A DNA stretch of 64,000 nt, taken from positions 1-64,000 of the forward strand of contig JAIUPN010000010.1 of the NCBI GenBank assembly GCA_020160755.1. Direction: 5' to 3'. Positions 55,370 through 64,000 of the stretch are shown in pieces. This DNA comes from Pseudomonadota bacterium (lineage in GTDB: Bacteria > Pseudomonadota > Alphaproteobacteria > Sphingomonadales > Sphingomonadaceae). The notes beneath the pieces were generated by a model that was not told where the DNA came from, did no database searches, and saw nothing but the letters and a program-made list of their open reading frames with translations. The position numbers and the translations under genes were made by a program. The first letter of the stretch is position 1, and the number at the start of each line of letters is the position of its first letter.

Positions 55370-56722
55370 ATGGATGGAAGCTCGCTCGTCGTCGCCCTTG
55401 TTGCCCTTGCCCTCGGCGGCCTGATCGGCTGGCTTTTCGCCGGGCGGCAGGCGGGCGCGCTCAAGGCCGAGCGCGACGGGCTTTCGGAGCGGTTCCGGAC
55501 TGCGGTCACCGACCTTGCGGCCGAGGCCGAGGGACGCAAGGCGGCCGATATCCAGCTCGCAGCCTTGCTGAGCGAGCAGCGCGCGCGCGACGAAGCGCAT
55601 GACGCGCAGATTGCGCAATTGAAGGATGCGCAGGCCGCGCTCACCGCGCAGTTTCGCGAGGTCGGGCAGGCGATGCTGGGCGAGGCGCAAAAGTCCTTTC
55701 TCGACCGCGCCGAAGCGCGCTTCAAGGAAAGCGAGGCGACCGCGGGGCAGAATCTGAAGGCGCTGCTCCATCCGGTTCACGACCGGCTCGAAAAATATGA
55801 GGCCGCGGTCGCGAAGGTCGAGGCCGAGCGCCGCGATGCCTTCGGCCTCCTCCACGGCCAGATCGCGGCGATGCGCGAGGGCACCGAACGTGTGTCGAGC
55901 GAGGCGGCGAAGCTCGTCAACGCGCTGCGCAACGCCCCCAAGGCGCGCGGGCGCTGGGGCGAGCAGCAGCTCCGCAACGTACTCGAAAGCTGTGGTCTCT
56001 CCGAACATGCCGATTTCCAGACCGAGGTGAGCGTCAATGACGGCGACGGCGGGCGGCTGCGCCCCGATGTCGTCGTGCGCGTGCCCGGCGGGCAGAATCT
56101 TGTGATCGACGCCAAGGTCTCGCTCAACGCCTATCAGGACGCATTCGGCGCGGTCGAGGAGCGCGAGAAGGCGGCGCACCTCGTCGCGCACGCCGCGGCG
56201 ATGAAGGCGCACGTCAACACGCTTGGCGCCAAGGCCTATTGGAACCAGTTCGACGACACGCCCGATTTTGTCGTGATGTTCGTGCCGGGCGAACATTTTC
56301 TCGCCGCCGCGCTCGATCAGGATGCGGGCCTCTGGGACTATGCGTTCGAGCGGAAGGTGCTGCTCGCGACCCCGACCAACCTGATCGCGATCGCGCGCAC
56401 CGTCGCGGCGGTGTGGCGGCAGGAAAAGCTCGCCAATCAGGCGCGCGAGATCGCGGCGCTGGGCAAGGACCTCTATGCGCGCATGTCGGTGATGGGCTCG
56501 CACATCGCCAAGGTCGGGCGCAACCTCGATCAGGCGACGGGCGCGTATAACGCTTTCGTCGGCAGCTTCGAATCGCAGGTTCTCACACAGGCGAAGCGCT
56601 TCGAGGCGCTCGATATCGAAACCGGCGACAAGGAAATTCCGTCGCTTCCCGTCGTCGAACAGGCGGCGCGACCGCTCGCGAAACTCGCCTCGGCGCCCGC
56701 CGCGGTAAACGATGGCGACTAG
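55370..56722 (+). CDS. rmuC: DNA recombination protein RmuC
   Basis: A 450-residue protein with an N-terminal membrane helix (about 5-24), a long coiled coil (25-150) and the RmuC nuclease-like domain (RGRWGEQQLRNVLESCGL, LRPDVVVRVPGGQNLVIDAKV, VMFVPGEHFLAAAL). It limits inversion-type recombination in E. coli. Normal length. Confidence 0.94.
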   Translation: MDGSSLVVALVALALGGLIGWLFAGRQAGALKAERDGLSERFRTAVTDLAAEAEGRKAADIQLAALLSEQRARDEAHDAQIAQLKDAQAALTAQFREVGQAMLGEAQKSFLDRAEARFKESEATAGQNLKALLHPVHDRLEKYEAAVAKVEAERRDAFGLLHGQIAAMREGTERVSSEAAKLVNALRNAPKARGRWGEQQLRNVLESCGLSEHADFQTEVSVNDGDGGRLRPDVVVRVPGGQNLVIDAKVSLNAYQDAFGAVEEREKAAHLVAHAAAMKAHVNTLGAKAYWNQFDDTPDFVVMFVPGEHFLAAALDQDAGLWDYAFERKVLLATPTNLIAIARTVAAVWRQEKLANQAREIAALGKDLYARMSVMGSHIAKVGRNLDQATGAYNAFVGSFESQVLTQAKRFEALDIETGDKEIPSLPVVEQAARPLAKLASAPAAVNDGD

Positions 56723-56725
56723 CGT

Positions 56726-57439
56726 CTAATAGACCGGCGCCAATATCGCCGAGGTTCCGTCTTCGGCAAACAGTCCCAGCAGTCCATTGGTGTTGAGCCG
56801 GACCATGACCGGTTTCGCCATCAATGCGAAAAAGGCGCGCTCCTGCTCCATGCCGGCGCCGGGGCACGCCATCTCGGTGGCGATCAGCGGCCCGGCGGTC
56901 AGCATCGCGCCATCGATCGTATAATTGCCAGAGAACCGGTTGCATCCCGCGCTGCCGCTCATCCGCTTGCCATCGAAGCTCAGTGTCGTTGGCCGGTCCT
57001 TGGCAACGTCGCCCTTTCCGATCACGACGAAGGTCCAGTTGGTGCCCGCGAGCTTGTCGGGCAGGAGAGTGCCGCCGCCGCAACCCTTCACCGTCTTGCC
57101 GTCCGCGATGACCGTTACCGTGTCGCGATAGCGCCGGTCGCTCATCCCGTCGCTGCATGGCGCTTGTTCGATCGCGACCGACAGCCGGTCGGTGGCATAG
57201 GTCCGCCCGTTCGCCGACGGCTTGGCGCCGGGGTTCGGAACCATGATCTCCGTCTCGCCATAGTCGCCGTCATAGTTGAGCCGCGACGGCGTGATCTCGA
57301 GCGTCCAGCCGGGTTCGGTGCCGAGCGCCATATAGGCGGCAGCGGGCGTGTCGCCGGGGGTTTGCGGCGGCGTCTCGGCGGCGGGGACGCACGCGGCGAG
57401 CGCGAGGAGGGAGAGGGCGGGGAGGGCGATCCTGATCAT
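56726..57439 (-). CDS. META-domain lipoprotein
   Basis: A 237-residue lipoprotein (lipobox LAAC) from the ATG at 57439 with AGGAG upstream. The N-terminal half (about 40-125) is a COG3650-like region (GTEPGWTLEI, IEQAPCSDGMSD). The C-terminal META domain (about 125-225) has FDGKRMSGSAGCNRFSGNY and EMACPGAGMEQERAFFAL. HslJ-type META proteins act in envelope stress; the exact role here is not known. Confidence 0.85.
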   Translation of the reverse strand: MIRIALPALSLLALAACVPAAETPPQTPGDTPAAAYMALGTEPGWTLEITPSRLNYDGDYGETEIMVPNPGAKPSANGRTYATDRLSVAIEQAPCSDGMSDRRYRDTVTVIADGKTVKGCGGGTLLPDKLAGTNWTFVVIGKGDVAKDRPTTLSFDGKRMSGSAGCNRFSGNYTIDGAMLTAGPLIATEMACPGAGMEQERAFFALMAKPVMVRLNTNGLLGLFAEDGTSAILAPVY

Positions 57440-57491
57440 GCGATATCTCCTACTCAACGCGGAGTGATCGGCTGATGAACGGCGCGGTCGC

Positions 57492-58307
57492 CTAACGGTT
57501 CCGCCGCTGGTTCAGCACCTCATATGCCATCACCGCAGTGGCGACGGCGGCGTTGAGGCTGTCGGCCTTGCCCATCATCGGCATCTTGACGCGCACGTCG
57601 GCGGCAGCCGCATAGTCGGCGGGCATGCCCTGCGATTCATTGCCGGTGAGGATGAAGGTCGGCGCGGCATAACGCACCGCCTGATAATCCTCGGTATCGC
57701 CGCCGAGCCATGTCGCGACGAGCTGGCCGGCACCCTGCCGCAGCCAGGGGAGGAATTCTTCCCAGCGCGTCACCACCAGCTTCTGCGTGAAGATCGCCCC
57801 CATGCTCGCGCGCACCGCCTCGACCGCATAGGGGTCGGTGCTCTCGTCGAGCAGGATCAGCCCGCCCGCGCCGACCGCGTCGCCGGTGCGCAGCATCGTG
57901 CCGAGATTGCCGGGATCGCGCAGCCGCTCGGCGACGAGCCAGATCGGCGCCGCGTCGCGGTCGAGATCGGCGAGCGTCGTTTCGGGCTCGGCATAGATGC
58001 CGACGACGGTCTGCGGATTGTCCTTGCCCGACAATTTCGACAGGATCGCGCCGGTCGTGTCGATCACTTCGCCGCCCGCTGCCAGCGTGTCGGCCGCGAG
58101 CGCCTTCGCCAGCGGATGGCTGTCGCCTTCGGGGCCGAGGAACAGCCATAGAGGGAGAATGCCCGCCTCGCGCGCTTCGGTCGCGATGCGCAGCCCTTCG
58201 GCGAGAAACAGGCGCTCCTCACGGCGGTGGCGCTTCTCGCGCAGCAGGCGCATCCGCTTGATCAGCGGATTGGACAGGCTTTCGATTGTGGTGCGACGAC
58301 CGGTCAT
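57492..58307 (-). CDS. TrmH-family RNA 2'-O-methyltransferase
   Basis: A 271-residue SPOUT methyltransferase. An N-terminal substrate-binding domain (about 5-90) precedes the knot domain with LRDPGNLGTMLRTGDAVGAGGLILL, FILTGNESQGMPADY and VKMPMMGKADSLNAAVATAVMAYE, motifs 1-3 of the TrmH/SpoU family. The modified rRNA or tRNA site is not deducible. It lies 4 bases after the HPr gene and may be transcribed with it. Confidence 0.92.
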   Translation of the reverse strand: MTGRRTTIESLSNPLIKRMRLLREKRHRREERLFLAEGLRIATEAREAGILPLWLFLGPEGDSHPLAKALAADTLAAGGEVIDTTGAILSKLSGKDNPQTVVGIYAEPETTLADLDRDAAPIWLVAERLRDPGNLGTMLRTGDAVGAGGLILLDESTDPYAVEAVRASMGAIFTQKLVVTRWEEFLPWLRQGAGQLVATWLGGDTEDYQAVRYAAPTFILTGNESQGMPADYAAAADVRVKMPMMGKADSLNAAVATAVMAYEVLNQRRNR

Positions 58308-58311
58308 CCGG

Positions 58312-58590
58312 TCAATCCTCGCCGAAGCTGTCCTTGACCAGCCCGACGAGCTTGAGGAGCGCCGCGTCGGCGCCGTCGCCGCGCGTGTGGATCGTGATCG
58401 AATCGCCCTTCGCCGCGCCGAGCATCATCAAGCCCATGATCGACGTGCCGTTGACGCGCGATCCGCCCTTTTCGACCTCGACCGACACGCTTTCGGGCAG
58501 GCGGCTGACGAAGGTGACGAACTTGGCGCTGGCGCGCGCATGGAGGCCGCGCTGGTTGGTGATCTCGACGGTTTCGGAAATTTCGCTCAC
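58312..58590 (-). CDS. ptsH: HPr phosphocarrier protein
   Basis: A 92-residue HPr from a GTG at 58590 overlapping the EIIA stop (GTGA). His17 in NQRGLHARASAKF is the phosphorylation site and Ser50 in RVNGTSIMGLMML is the regulatory site for HPr kinase. No sugar-transport EIIC is near. In alphaproteobacteria this HPr serves the regulatory nitrogen PTS. Confidence 0.95.
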   Translation of the reverse strand: MSEISETVEITNQRGLHARASAKFVTFVSRLPESVSVEVEKGGSRVNGTSIMGLMMLGAAKGDSITIHTRGDGADAALLKLVGLVKDSFGED

Positions 58591-59015
58591 GGTCCCACTC
58601 CCAGCATTTCCGATGCGACCGAAATATATTTCTGGCCGGCTTCCTTTGCCGCGATCACCGCGGCGCGAAGTTCCATCGTCTTGCGTGCGCTTTCGAGGCG
58701 GATCAGCATCGGCAGGTTGACGCCGGCGATCACTTCGGTGCGCCCGGCCTCGAGCAGGCTGATCGCGAGGTTCGACGGCGTGCCGCCGAACAGGTCGGTC
58801 AGCATGACGACGCCGCGGCCTTCGTCGACGGCGCGAATCGCGTCGGCGATTTCCTTGCGGCGCATTTCCATATTGTCGTTGGGGCCGATGCACACGGTCG
58901 CGACCGCCCGCTGCGGACCGACGACATGCTCCATCGCGCGCACCATCTCTTCGGCAAGGCGACCGTGGGTCACAAGGACCATTCCCAGAAGCGGCAAAGC
59001 CTTATCGTTCGGCAT
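58587..59015 (-). CDS. PTS EIIA component, mannose (EIIA-Man) family
   Basis: A 142-residue EIIA-Man fold protein; LGMVLVTHGRLAEEMV holds the active His17, and VVMLTDLFGGTPSNLA is typical of the family. With no EIIB/C/D present it is a regulatory PTS output, phosphorylated by HPr. It lies 14 bases after rapZ and overlaps the HPr gene. Confidence 0.94.
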   Translation of the reverse strand: MPNDKALPLLGMVLVTHGRLAEEMVRAMEHVVGPQRAVATVCIGPNDNMEMRRKEIADAIRAVDEGRGVVMLTDLFGGTPSNLAISLLEAGRTEVIAGVNLPMLIRLESARKTMELRAAVIAAKEAGQKYISVASEMLGVGP

Positions 59016-59029
59016 GCAGTCGTCGACCC

Positions 59030-59968
59030 TTATGTTTTGCCGCCGGGCGCGGGGGACGCGGGCGGGGGCTTGCCCTCAAGCCCATCTTGCGGGGCAGAGT
59101 CAAGGTTGCGGTGGGTCACCATGAGTTCGTGGCCCGCGTCGCGTAGCGTTTGGGCAACACGCGCGGCGACATGGACCGACCGGTGGCGGCCGCCGGTGCA
59201 TCCGAAGGCGACGGTAACATAGCTTTTGCCCTCGGCCCGGTAGCGCGGCAGCAGGGTCAGGATCAGCCGCTCGATCTGCGCGACGCTGTCTTCATAGGCG
59301 GGGTCGGCCTTCACATAGGCGGCGACATCGGCGTCCAGCCCGGTGCCGGGCTTGAGCTTCGGGTCCCAGTGCGGGTTGCGCAAATAGCGCATATCGAACA
59401 CGAGGTCGGCGTTGCGCGGCAGGCCGCGCGCGAAGCCGAAGCTCAATATGTTGAGCACCGGTTCCCCCTCGCCGGCGTCGCCGAAGCGCTGGCGCACCTC
59501 CTGCTGCAGGTCGTTGCTGCTGTAATTGGTCGTGTCGACGACGTGCTCGGCCCAGCGGCGCAGCGGCTCCATCACCTCGCGTTCGCGCGCGATGCCGTCG
59601 GCGGCGGGGCGGTCCTCGGCCATCGGGTGGCGCCGCCGCGTCTCCGAAAAGCGGCGTTCGAGTTCGGCGCCGGCGCAGTCGAGGAACAATGTCTCGACGT
59701 CATGCGTCCCTTCCCCGCGCAATTCCTTGATCCGCTTGACGAGCAGCGCGGGACGGAAGCCGCGGCTGCGGCTGTCGATCCCGACCGCGATCGGACGATT
59801 TGCCTCGCTGCGCTTCACCGGGGCGTCGATCAGCGCATCGAGCAGCGCGAGCGGGAGGTTGTCGACTACTTCCCACCCCAGATCCTCGAGCACCTTGAGC
59901 ACGGTCGACTTGCCCGCGCCCGACAGGCCGGTGACGAGCAGCAGACGCGGTTCGGCGGCGGCGGTCAT
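59030..59968 (-). CDS. rapZ: RNase adapter protein RapZ (YvcJ family)
   Basis: A 312-residue protein from the ATG at 59968, coupled to the HPr kinase stop (ATGA). Walker [15 protein letters not shown] near residue 14; the C-terminal half has [23 protein letters not shown] and the signature [10 protein letters not shown]. In enterics it directs RNase E to GlmZ; in alphaproteobacteria it is a conserved PTS-linked regulator. Confidence 0.95.
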   Translation of the reverse strand: MTAAAEPRLLLVTGLSGAGKSTVLKVLEDLGWEVVDNLPLALLDALIDAPVKRSEANRPIAVGIDSRSRGFRPALLVKRIKELRGEGTHDVETLFLDCAGAELERRFSETRRRHPMAEDRPAADGIAREREVMEPLRRWAEHVVDTTNYSSNDLQQEVRQRFGDAGEGEPVLNILSFGFARGLPRNADLVFDMRYLRNPHWDPKLKPGTGLDADVAAYVKADPAYEDSVAQIERLILTLLPRYRAEGKSYVTVAFGCTGGRHRSVHVAARVAQTLRDAGHELMVTHRNLDSAPQDGLEGKPPPASPAPGGKT

Positions 59969-60411
59969 GCGCCGGGCGCCAGCCGCTCGAGGGCGAGCAT
60001 GATCTTGATCGGCGCAGATGCCTCGAACGCCGAAAGCAGCAGCGCGGGCAGCGGATGTCCCGCGACCATTTCGACCTGGTTCACCGCGGGCATCCGGTCG
60101 TAGCGGTCGGTCAGCCGCACCGCGAGCGCCAGCGGCACACGCGCGGTCCACGGGCGCTCGATGATGCCGATCCCGCGCACCTCAAGCTTGCCCGCGAGCG
60201 TTTCGGGCGGGCTACACCAGAGGCGATCGCGCTCGAACCAGATATCGCAGCGGTCGTCGGCGACCAGCTTCGCGCCGCGATCGATCAGCCGCAGCGCGAG
60301 GTCCGATTTGCCCTGTCCCGAATTGCCGAGGATCAGCACGCCGCCGTTGCCCGCCGCGACGCAGCTGGCGTGGATGTTGACGATTTCGGTTCTGGTCCGG
60401 CTGGGAAACAT
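59965..60411 (-). CDS. hprK: HPr kinase/phosphorylase, short alphaproteobacterial form
   Basis: A 148-residue protein from the ATG at 60411 (a TTG at 60447 is possible). Only the catalytic domain is present: Walker [19 protein letters not shown] and the HPrK loop [12 protein letters not shown]. The N-terminal domain of firmicute HprK is missing, as is normal in alphaproteobacteria. It phosphorylates HPr on its regulatory Ser. It sits between chvG and rapZ. Confidence 0.94.
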   Translation of the reverse strand: MFPSRTRTEIVNIHASCVAAGNGGVLILGNSGQGKSDLALRLIDRGAKLVADDRCDIWFERDRLWCSPPETLAGKLEVRGIGIIERPWTARVPLALAVRLTDRYDRMPAVNQVEMVAGHPLPALLLSAFEASAPIKIMLALERLAPGA

Positions 60412-60465
60412 GGCGCATGGCTTACCGGCGACGATGCGGTGCTGCAAGGCGATAGGATGAGCGTG

Positions 60466-62085
60466 TCAGCCCGCCGGGTGTCCGCCTTCGCGCGCGGGGA
60501 GGGTGATCAGCAGGCTCGCCCCCGGCTTGCCGTCGTCGCGATCCTTGGCGCTGATCGTGCCGCTATGGCCCTCGACGATCGTCCGCGCGATCGCGAGGCC
60601 AAGCCCGCTGTGCCGTCCAAAGGCACCCGGCGGACGTTCGCTGTGAAAACGGCGGAAAATGGCGTCGCGCTGCGCGGGCTCGATGCCGGGGCCATCGTCG
60701 TCGACCTTGACGTGCACCTCGTCGCCGAGGCGCGTCGCCGAAATGCAGACGAGGCCGGTTTCGGGTGAAAAGCTGATCGCATTGTCGATGACATTGTCGA
60801 TCGCGCGTTCGAGCCGGTGGCCGTCGCCCATCACCACCGTTGTGCCCTTGCGCGGGCGCGCGAAGGCAAGGCGCGGGTGCGGCGCATCCGCATCGACCCG
60901 CGCCGCGCGCGACGCGAGCATCGATTCGATCATCATGCCGACGTCGATCGGTTCGAACAAGGTGCGCGACAGCTGGGCATCGACGCGGCTCGCCTCGCTG
61001 ATGTCGCTCACCAGCCGGTCGAGGCGGCGCACGTCCTCGTCGGCTATGCTGAGCAACTGCGCGCGCTGCTCGTCGCTCTTGACGCGCCCCAGTCCCTCGA
61101 TCGCCGAGCGGACCGAGGCGATCGGGTTCTTGAGTTCGTGCGTCACGTCGGCGGCGAAATGTTCGCCCGCGTCGATGCGCTCACGAAGGGCTTGCGTCAT
61201 GTCCGACAGCGCGCGTGCCAGCGTACCGATCTCGTCGCGGCGGCTCGGCAGGCGCGGCACGACAACTTCGCGCGCGCGGCCGAGGCGGACGCGTACCGCG
61301 GCGCGCGCGAGCCGCCGGAGCGGGCGGACGATCGTTCGCGCGAGAAAGAGCGAAAGGAGGACCGATGTCAGCAGCACCACAAAGAGAACGATCGCGATGC
61401 GGAAGCGCTCGGCGCGCACCGTGCGCGTGATATCGCGCGCGTTGAGCGTCATCAGCACCGTCTGCGGTGTTTCGAGGTCGACAACACGTGCGGCGCTGAG
61501 CAGCGGCGTGCGTTCGGGGGCATAGCGAAAGCGGCTTGCCACGCGGTCGCTGGCCTGCGCCTCGACGACTTCGGGCCATGATTGCGCCCGATCGACGCGG
61601 GGTTCGTGGAAATCGGGATAGGAGGGCGCGCCGACGATCCAGTCGATGCCGCGGTCCATCGCGCGCGCGGCGTCGCGCTTCCACGGCTGCAGGTCGGGAT
61701 CGCGCAGCGTGTAGGTCGCGGGGCCGGTCGCAAAACTGTCCGAAAGGCGTCGCCCGTCGGCCGCATAGAAGCGCAGCCGCGATTCGGTCGCTTCGGCGAA
61801 TTCGCTGATCAGTCGCTCGCGCTGGTCGGGGCGCGCGGCCTCGAGCGCGCTGTCGAGCATCGCGAGCTGGTCCTTCATTACCTCGATGCGCGTGTCGACG
61901 AGGCGGCTGCGATAGGTGTCGAGATAATAGAAACCGCCCGCGAGCAGCGCGACGGCGAGGATGTTGACCGCGAGGATGCGCGTCGTCAGCGACCAGCGCG
62001 CCGACCAGACGAGCGGCGATTCCTCCTGCTCGGCGATGCTGGCGTCGGGTTTCAGCCGGTCGTGTTTTTGGGCATCAGCTGTCAT
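60466..62085 (-). CDS. chvG: Sensor histidine kinase ChvG (ExoS)
   Basis: A 539-residue kinase from the ATG at 62085, overlapping the response regulator by 11 bases. Two membrane helices (about 30-52 and 240-265) flank a large periplasmic sensor domain. HAMP follows, then the H box [17 protein letters not shown] box [11 protein letters not shown] and G boxes DDDGPGI and [11 protein letters not shown]. ChvG senses envelope or acid conditions in rhizobia and related bacteria. Confidence 0.94.
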   Translation of the reverse strand: MTADAQKHDRLKPDASIAEQEESPLVWSARWSLTTRILAVNILAVALLAGGFYYLDTYRSRLVDTRIEVMKDQLAMLDSALEAARPDQRERLISEFAEATESRLRFYAADGRRLSDSFATGPATYTLRDPDLQPWKRDAARAMDRGIDWIVGAPSYPDFHEPRVDRAQSWPEVVEAQASDRVASRFRYAPERTPLLSAARVVDLETPQTVLMTLNARDITRTVRAERFRIAIVLFVVLLTSVLLSLFLARTIVRPLRRLARAAVRVRLGRAREVVVPRLPSRRDEIGTLARALSDMTQALRERIDAGEHFAADVTHELKNPIASVRSAIEGLGRVKSDEQRAQLLSIADEDVRRLDRLVSDISEASRVDAQLSRTLFEPIDVGMMIESMLASRAARVDADAPHPRLAFARPRKGTTVVMGDGHRLERAIDNVIDNAISFSPETGLVCISATRLGDEVHVKVDDDGPGIEPAQRDAIFRRFHSERPPGAFGRHSGLGLAIARTIVEGHSGTISAKDRDDGKPGASLLITLPAREGGHPAG

Positions 62086-62785
62086 CGGCAAAGCGATACC
62101 CCGCGCCATAGAGGGTGGCGATCGCATCGAATTCGGGATCGACTTCGCGGAACTTGCGGCGCAGGCGCTTGATATGGCTGTCGATCGTGCGGTCGTCGAT
62201 ATAGACGTCGTCCTGATAGGCGGCGTCCATCAACTGGTTGCGGCTGCGCACGATGCCGGGGCGCGACGCAAGCGTTTCGAGGATCAGGAATTCGGTGACG
62301 GTCAGCGTGACGTCCTTGCCGTCCCAGCTGACCTTGTGGCGCGCCGGGTCCATTTGCAGCCGCCCGCGCGTGATCGGGTCGGCGACCGGCTCGTCTTCGC
62401 CTTCGGAGGTGTTGCGGTTGAGTTCGACGCGGCGAAGGATCGCGCGGATGCGCGCGATCACCAAGCGCTGGGAAAAGGGTTTGGCGATATAGTCGTCGGC
62501 GCCCATCGCGAGCCCGAGCGCCTCGTCGATCTCGTCGTCCTTGCTGGTCAGGAAGATGACGGGAAGCTGGCTCTTTTCGCGCAGGCGGCGCAGCAATTCG
62601 AGCCCGTCCATACGCGGCATCTTGACGTCGAAGACCGCGAGATCGGGCGGATTGTCGATCAGCGGCTTCAGCGCGGCTTCGCCGTCCGAATAGACGCGCG
62701 TCACAAAGCCTTCGGCCTGCAGCGCGATCGACAGCGATTGCAATATGTTGCGGTCGTCGTCGACCAGCGCGATGGTTGCCGTCAT
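62075..62785 (-). CDS. chvI: Response regulator ChvI (OmpR family)
   Basis: A 236-residue regulator. The receiver domain has the acid pocket VDDD (residues 8-11), phosphoacceptor Asp53 in [11 protein letters not shown] and the switch Lys in LTSKDDE. The C-terminal OmpR-type winged helix includes [34 protein letters not shown] read across helices. First gene of the operon chvI-chvG-hprK-rapZ-EIIA-HPr, divergent from pckA. Confidence 0.96.
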   Translation of the reverse strand: MTATIALVDDDRNILQSLSIALQAEGFVTRVYSDGEAALKPLIDNPPDLAVFDVKMPRMDGLELLRRLREKSQLPVIFLTSKDDEIDEALGLAMGADDYIAKPFSQRLVIARIRAILRRVELNRNTSEGEDEPVADPITRGRLQMDPARHKVSWDGKDVTLTVTEFLILETLASRPGIVRSRNQLMDAAYQDDVYIDDRTIDSHIKRLRRKFREVDPEFDAIATLYGAGYRFADDS

Positions 62786-63061
62786 GCTCTTTCCGTTGGC
62801 GGGCCTTGGGGAGCGATTAGCCTATCCGGCGCCCAGCGACAACCGCGCCGCAATGTCACCGGTTCCCGCGCCCCGCATTCGTCGCAGGCGCCGCTCCGCC
62901 GCGCTTTAATCTTTTGACCTCCCCAGCCAAGCGAGCTAACGCGGCCGGGATTTCGGAATCGGCGGTCACGTCGGCACCCATGCAAATGCGGGCCAGCCCA
63001 TTAGCACGCTAAGCATTGCATAGGTATGCAACGACGCCGCCGGACAGGAGAGGCGAAGCAA

Positions 63062-64000
63062 ATGACCAAGGTTGTGATCGGCACCAGCACCGTCGAGACG
63101 AAGGCGGATGTCGCTGAAAACTGGGGCACCGCGCAGCTCGTCGAGGACGCGGTCCGCCACAATGAGGGCGTGCTGGCGAAGGACGGCCCGCTCGTCGTCG
63201 CGACCGGCAAGCACACCGGCCGCAGCGCCAAGGACAAGTTCATCGTCCAGGACGCCGAGACCGCCGACACGATCTGGTGGGGCAAGACCAACGTGCCGAT
63301 GACGCCCGATCATTTCGCGGCGCTGAAGGCCGATTTCCTCGCGCATCTCGCCGAACGTCCCCGCCTGTTCCGCCAGCAGCTGTTCGGCGGGTCGCAGCCC
63401 GAGCATCGCGTCGGCGTACAGGTGATCACCGAATTCGCCTGGCACAGCCAGTTCATCCGCACGCTTCTCTGCCGTCCGACGGCCGAGGAGCTCGCGGGTT
63501 TCGACGCCGAATATACGATCATCGACCTGCCGAGTTTCCGCGCCGATCCGGCGACGCACGGCTCGCGTACCGAAACCGTCGTCGCGGTCAACTTCACCGA
63601 AAAGCTGATCCTGATCGGCGGCACCGCCTATGCGGGCGAGATGAAGAAGTCGGTGTTCGGCATTCTCAACTATCTGCTCCCGGTCAAGGGCGTGATGCCG
63701 ATGCACTGCTCGGCGAACATCGGCCCCAAGGGCGACACCGCGGTCTTTTTCGGCCTCAGCGGCACCGGCAAGACGACGCTGTCGGCCGACGCGTCGCGCA
63801 CGCTGATCGGCGACGACGAACATGGCTGGTCGGACACCGCGGTCTTCAACTTCGAGGGTGGCTGCTACGCCAAGATGATCCGCCTCTCGCCAGAGGCCGA
63901 GCCCGAGATTTTTGCGACGACGAAGCGTTTCGGCACGGTGCTCGAAAATGTCGTGATCGATCCCGTGACCCGCGAACTCGACTTCGACGATGCGAGCCTC
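63062..64000 (+). CDS. pckA: Phosphoenolpyruvate carboxykinase (ATP), 3' part off the window
   Basis: The first 313 codons of the gluconeogenic enzyme that turns oxaloacetate and ATP into PEP and CO2; full length is usually about 530. AGGAGAGG precedes the [14 protein letters not shown], the kinase-1a/Walker-like [13 protein letters not shown], and GDDEHGWSD with the metal-binding Asp are present. It is divergent from chvI by 276 bases, the arrangement seen in many alphaproteobacteria, where ChvI or nearby regulators can influence pckA. Confidence 0.97.
   Translation, partial: MTKVVIGTSTVETKADVAENWGTAQLVEDAVRHNEGVLAKDGPLVVATGKHTGRSAKDKFIVQDAETADTIWWGKTNVPMTPDHFAALKADFLAHLAERPRLFRQQLFGGSQPEHRVGVQVITEFAWHSQFIRTLLCRPTAEELAGFDAEYTIIDLPSFRADPATHGSRTETVVAVNFTEKLILIGGTAYAGEMKKSVFGILNYLLPVKGVMPMHCSANIGPKGDTAVFFGLSGTGKTTLSADASRTLIGDDEHGWSDTAVFNFEGGCYAKMIRLSPEAEPEIFATTKRFGTVLENVVIDPVTRELDFDDASL

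Overview
The window is high-GC chromosomal DNA (roughly two thirds G+C by eye) from an alphaproteobacterium, most likely a sphingomonad such as Sphingopyxis. Supporting signs are the ChvG/ChvI-HPr kinase-RapZ-EIIA-HPr cluster, a free-standing NDUFA12 homologue, DUF2155 and DUF3297 proteins, several TonB-dependent receptors, an AtpD with an Ala/Lys/Pro-rich N-terminal extension, and extragenic palindromes of a type I associate with sphingomonads. The genus is inferred from gene content, not from a marker gene. No rRNA, tRNA or CRISPR array was seen.

Left edge (1-2 kb): what looks like the end of an IS21-type insertion sequence abuts and rewrites the 3' end of a vsr mismatch endonuclease gene. 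vsr overlaps a DNA cytosine methyltransferase with an N-terminal helix-turn-helix. This lower-GC pair is probably an acquired modification locus; any restriction gene would lie further left. 2-7 kb: an exported protein, a divergent SDR oxidoreductase/AraC regulator pair, and a large TonB-dependent receptor behind a strong bidirectional terminator.

Iron locus 1 (7.5-12.4 kb): PPOX-type flavoprotein, TonB-dependent siderophore receptor, PepSY reductase-like membrane protein and a 59-residue membrane protein, with Fur-like palindromes upstream. 12.4-16 kb: a hemerythrin protein, a TpsB/ShlB-type outer-membrane transporter directly behind a collagen-like lipoprotein, and DUF3297. 16-25 kb: CHAP protein, GGDEF-EAL enzyme, fatty acyl-AMP ligase, RecX, DUF192, NDUFA12, DUF2155, Aat (whose tail is antisense to DUF2155) and an exported methyltransferase.

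25-32 kb: an orphan CpaF-type ATPase and the complete F1 operon atpHAGDC. 32-43.9 kb: two hydrolases, a membrane-anchored trypsin-like protease, DUF2306, DUF1203-Ada, a PEP-mutase-family enzyme, an HExxH/TPR peptidase, PriA, DUF998 and an ArsR-SRPBCC pair with a likely operator. Iron locus 2 (44-47.3 kb): PepSY protein and TonB receptor, again with a Fur-like site.

47-58 kb: patatin-related lipase, a paired REP-like repeat, DnaK/DnaJ with a plausible heat-shock promoter, a PCu(A)C copper chaperone, a small HExxH protein, Cys-rich exported proteins, RmuC, a META-domain lipoprotein and a TrmH-type methyltransferase. Right edge (58-64 kb): the PTS-Ntr/ChvGI regulatory cluster, divergent from pckA, which runs off the window. 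Together these read as housekeeping chromosome with iron and metal handling, envelope functions and one acquired DNA-modification locus.
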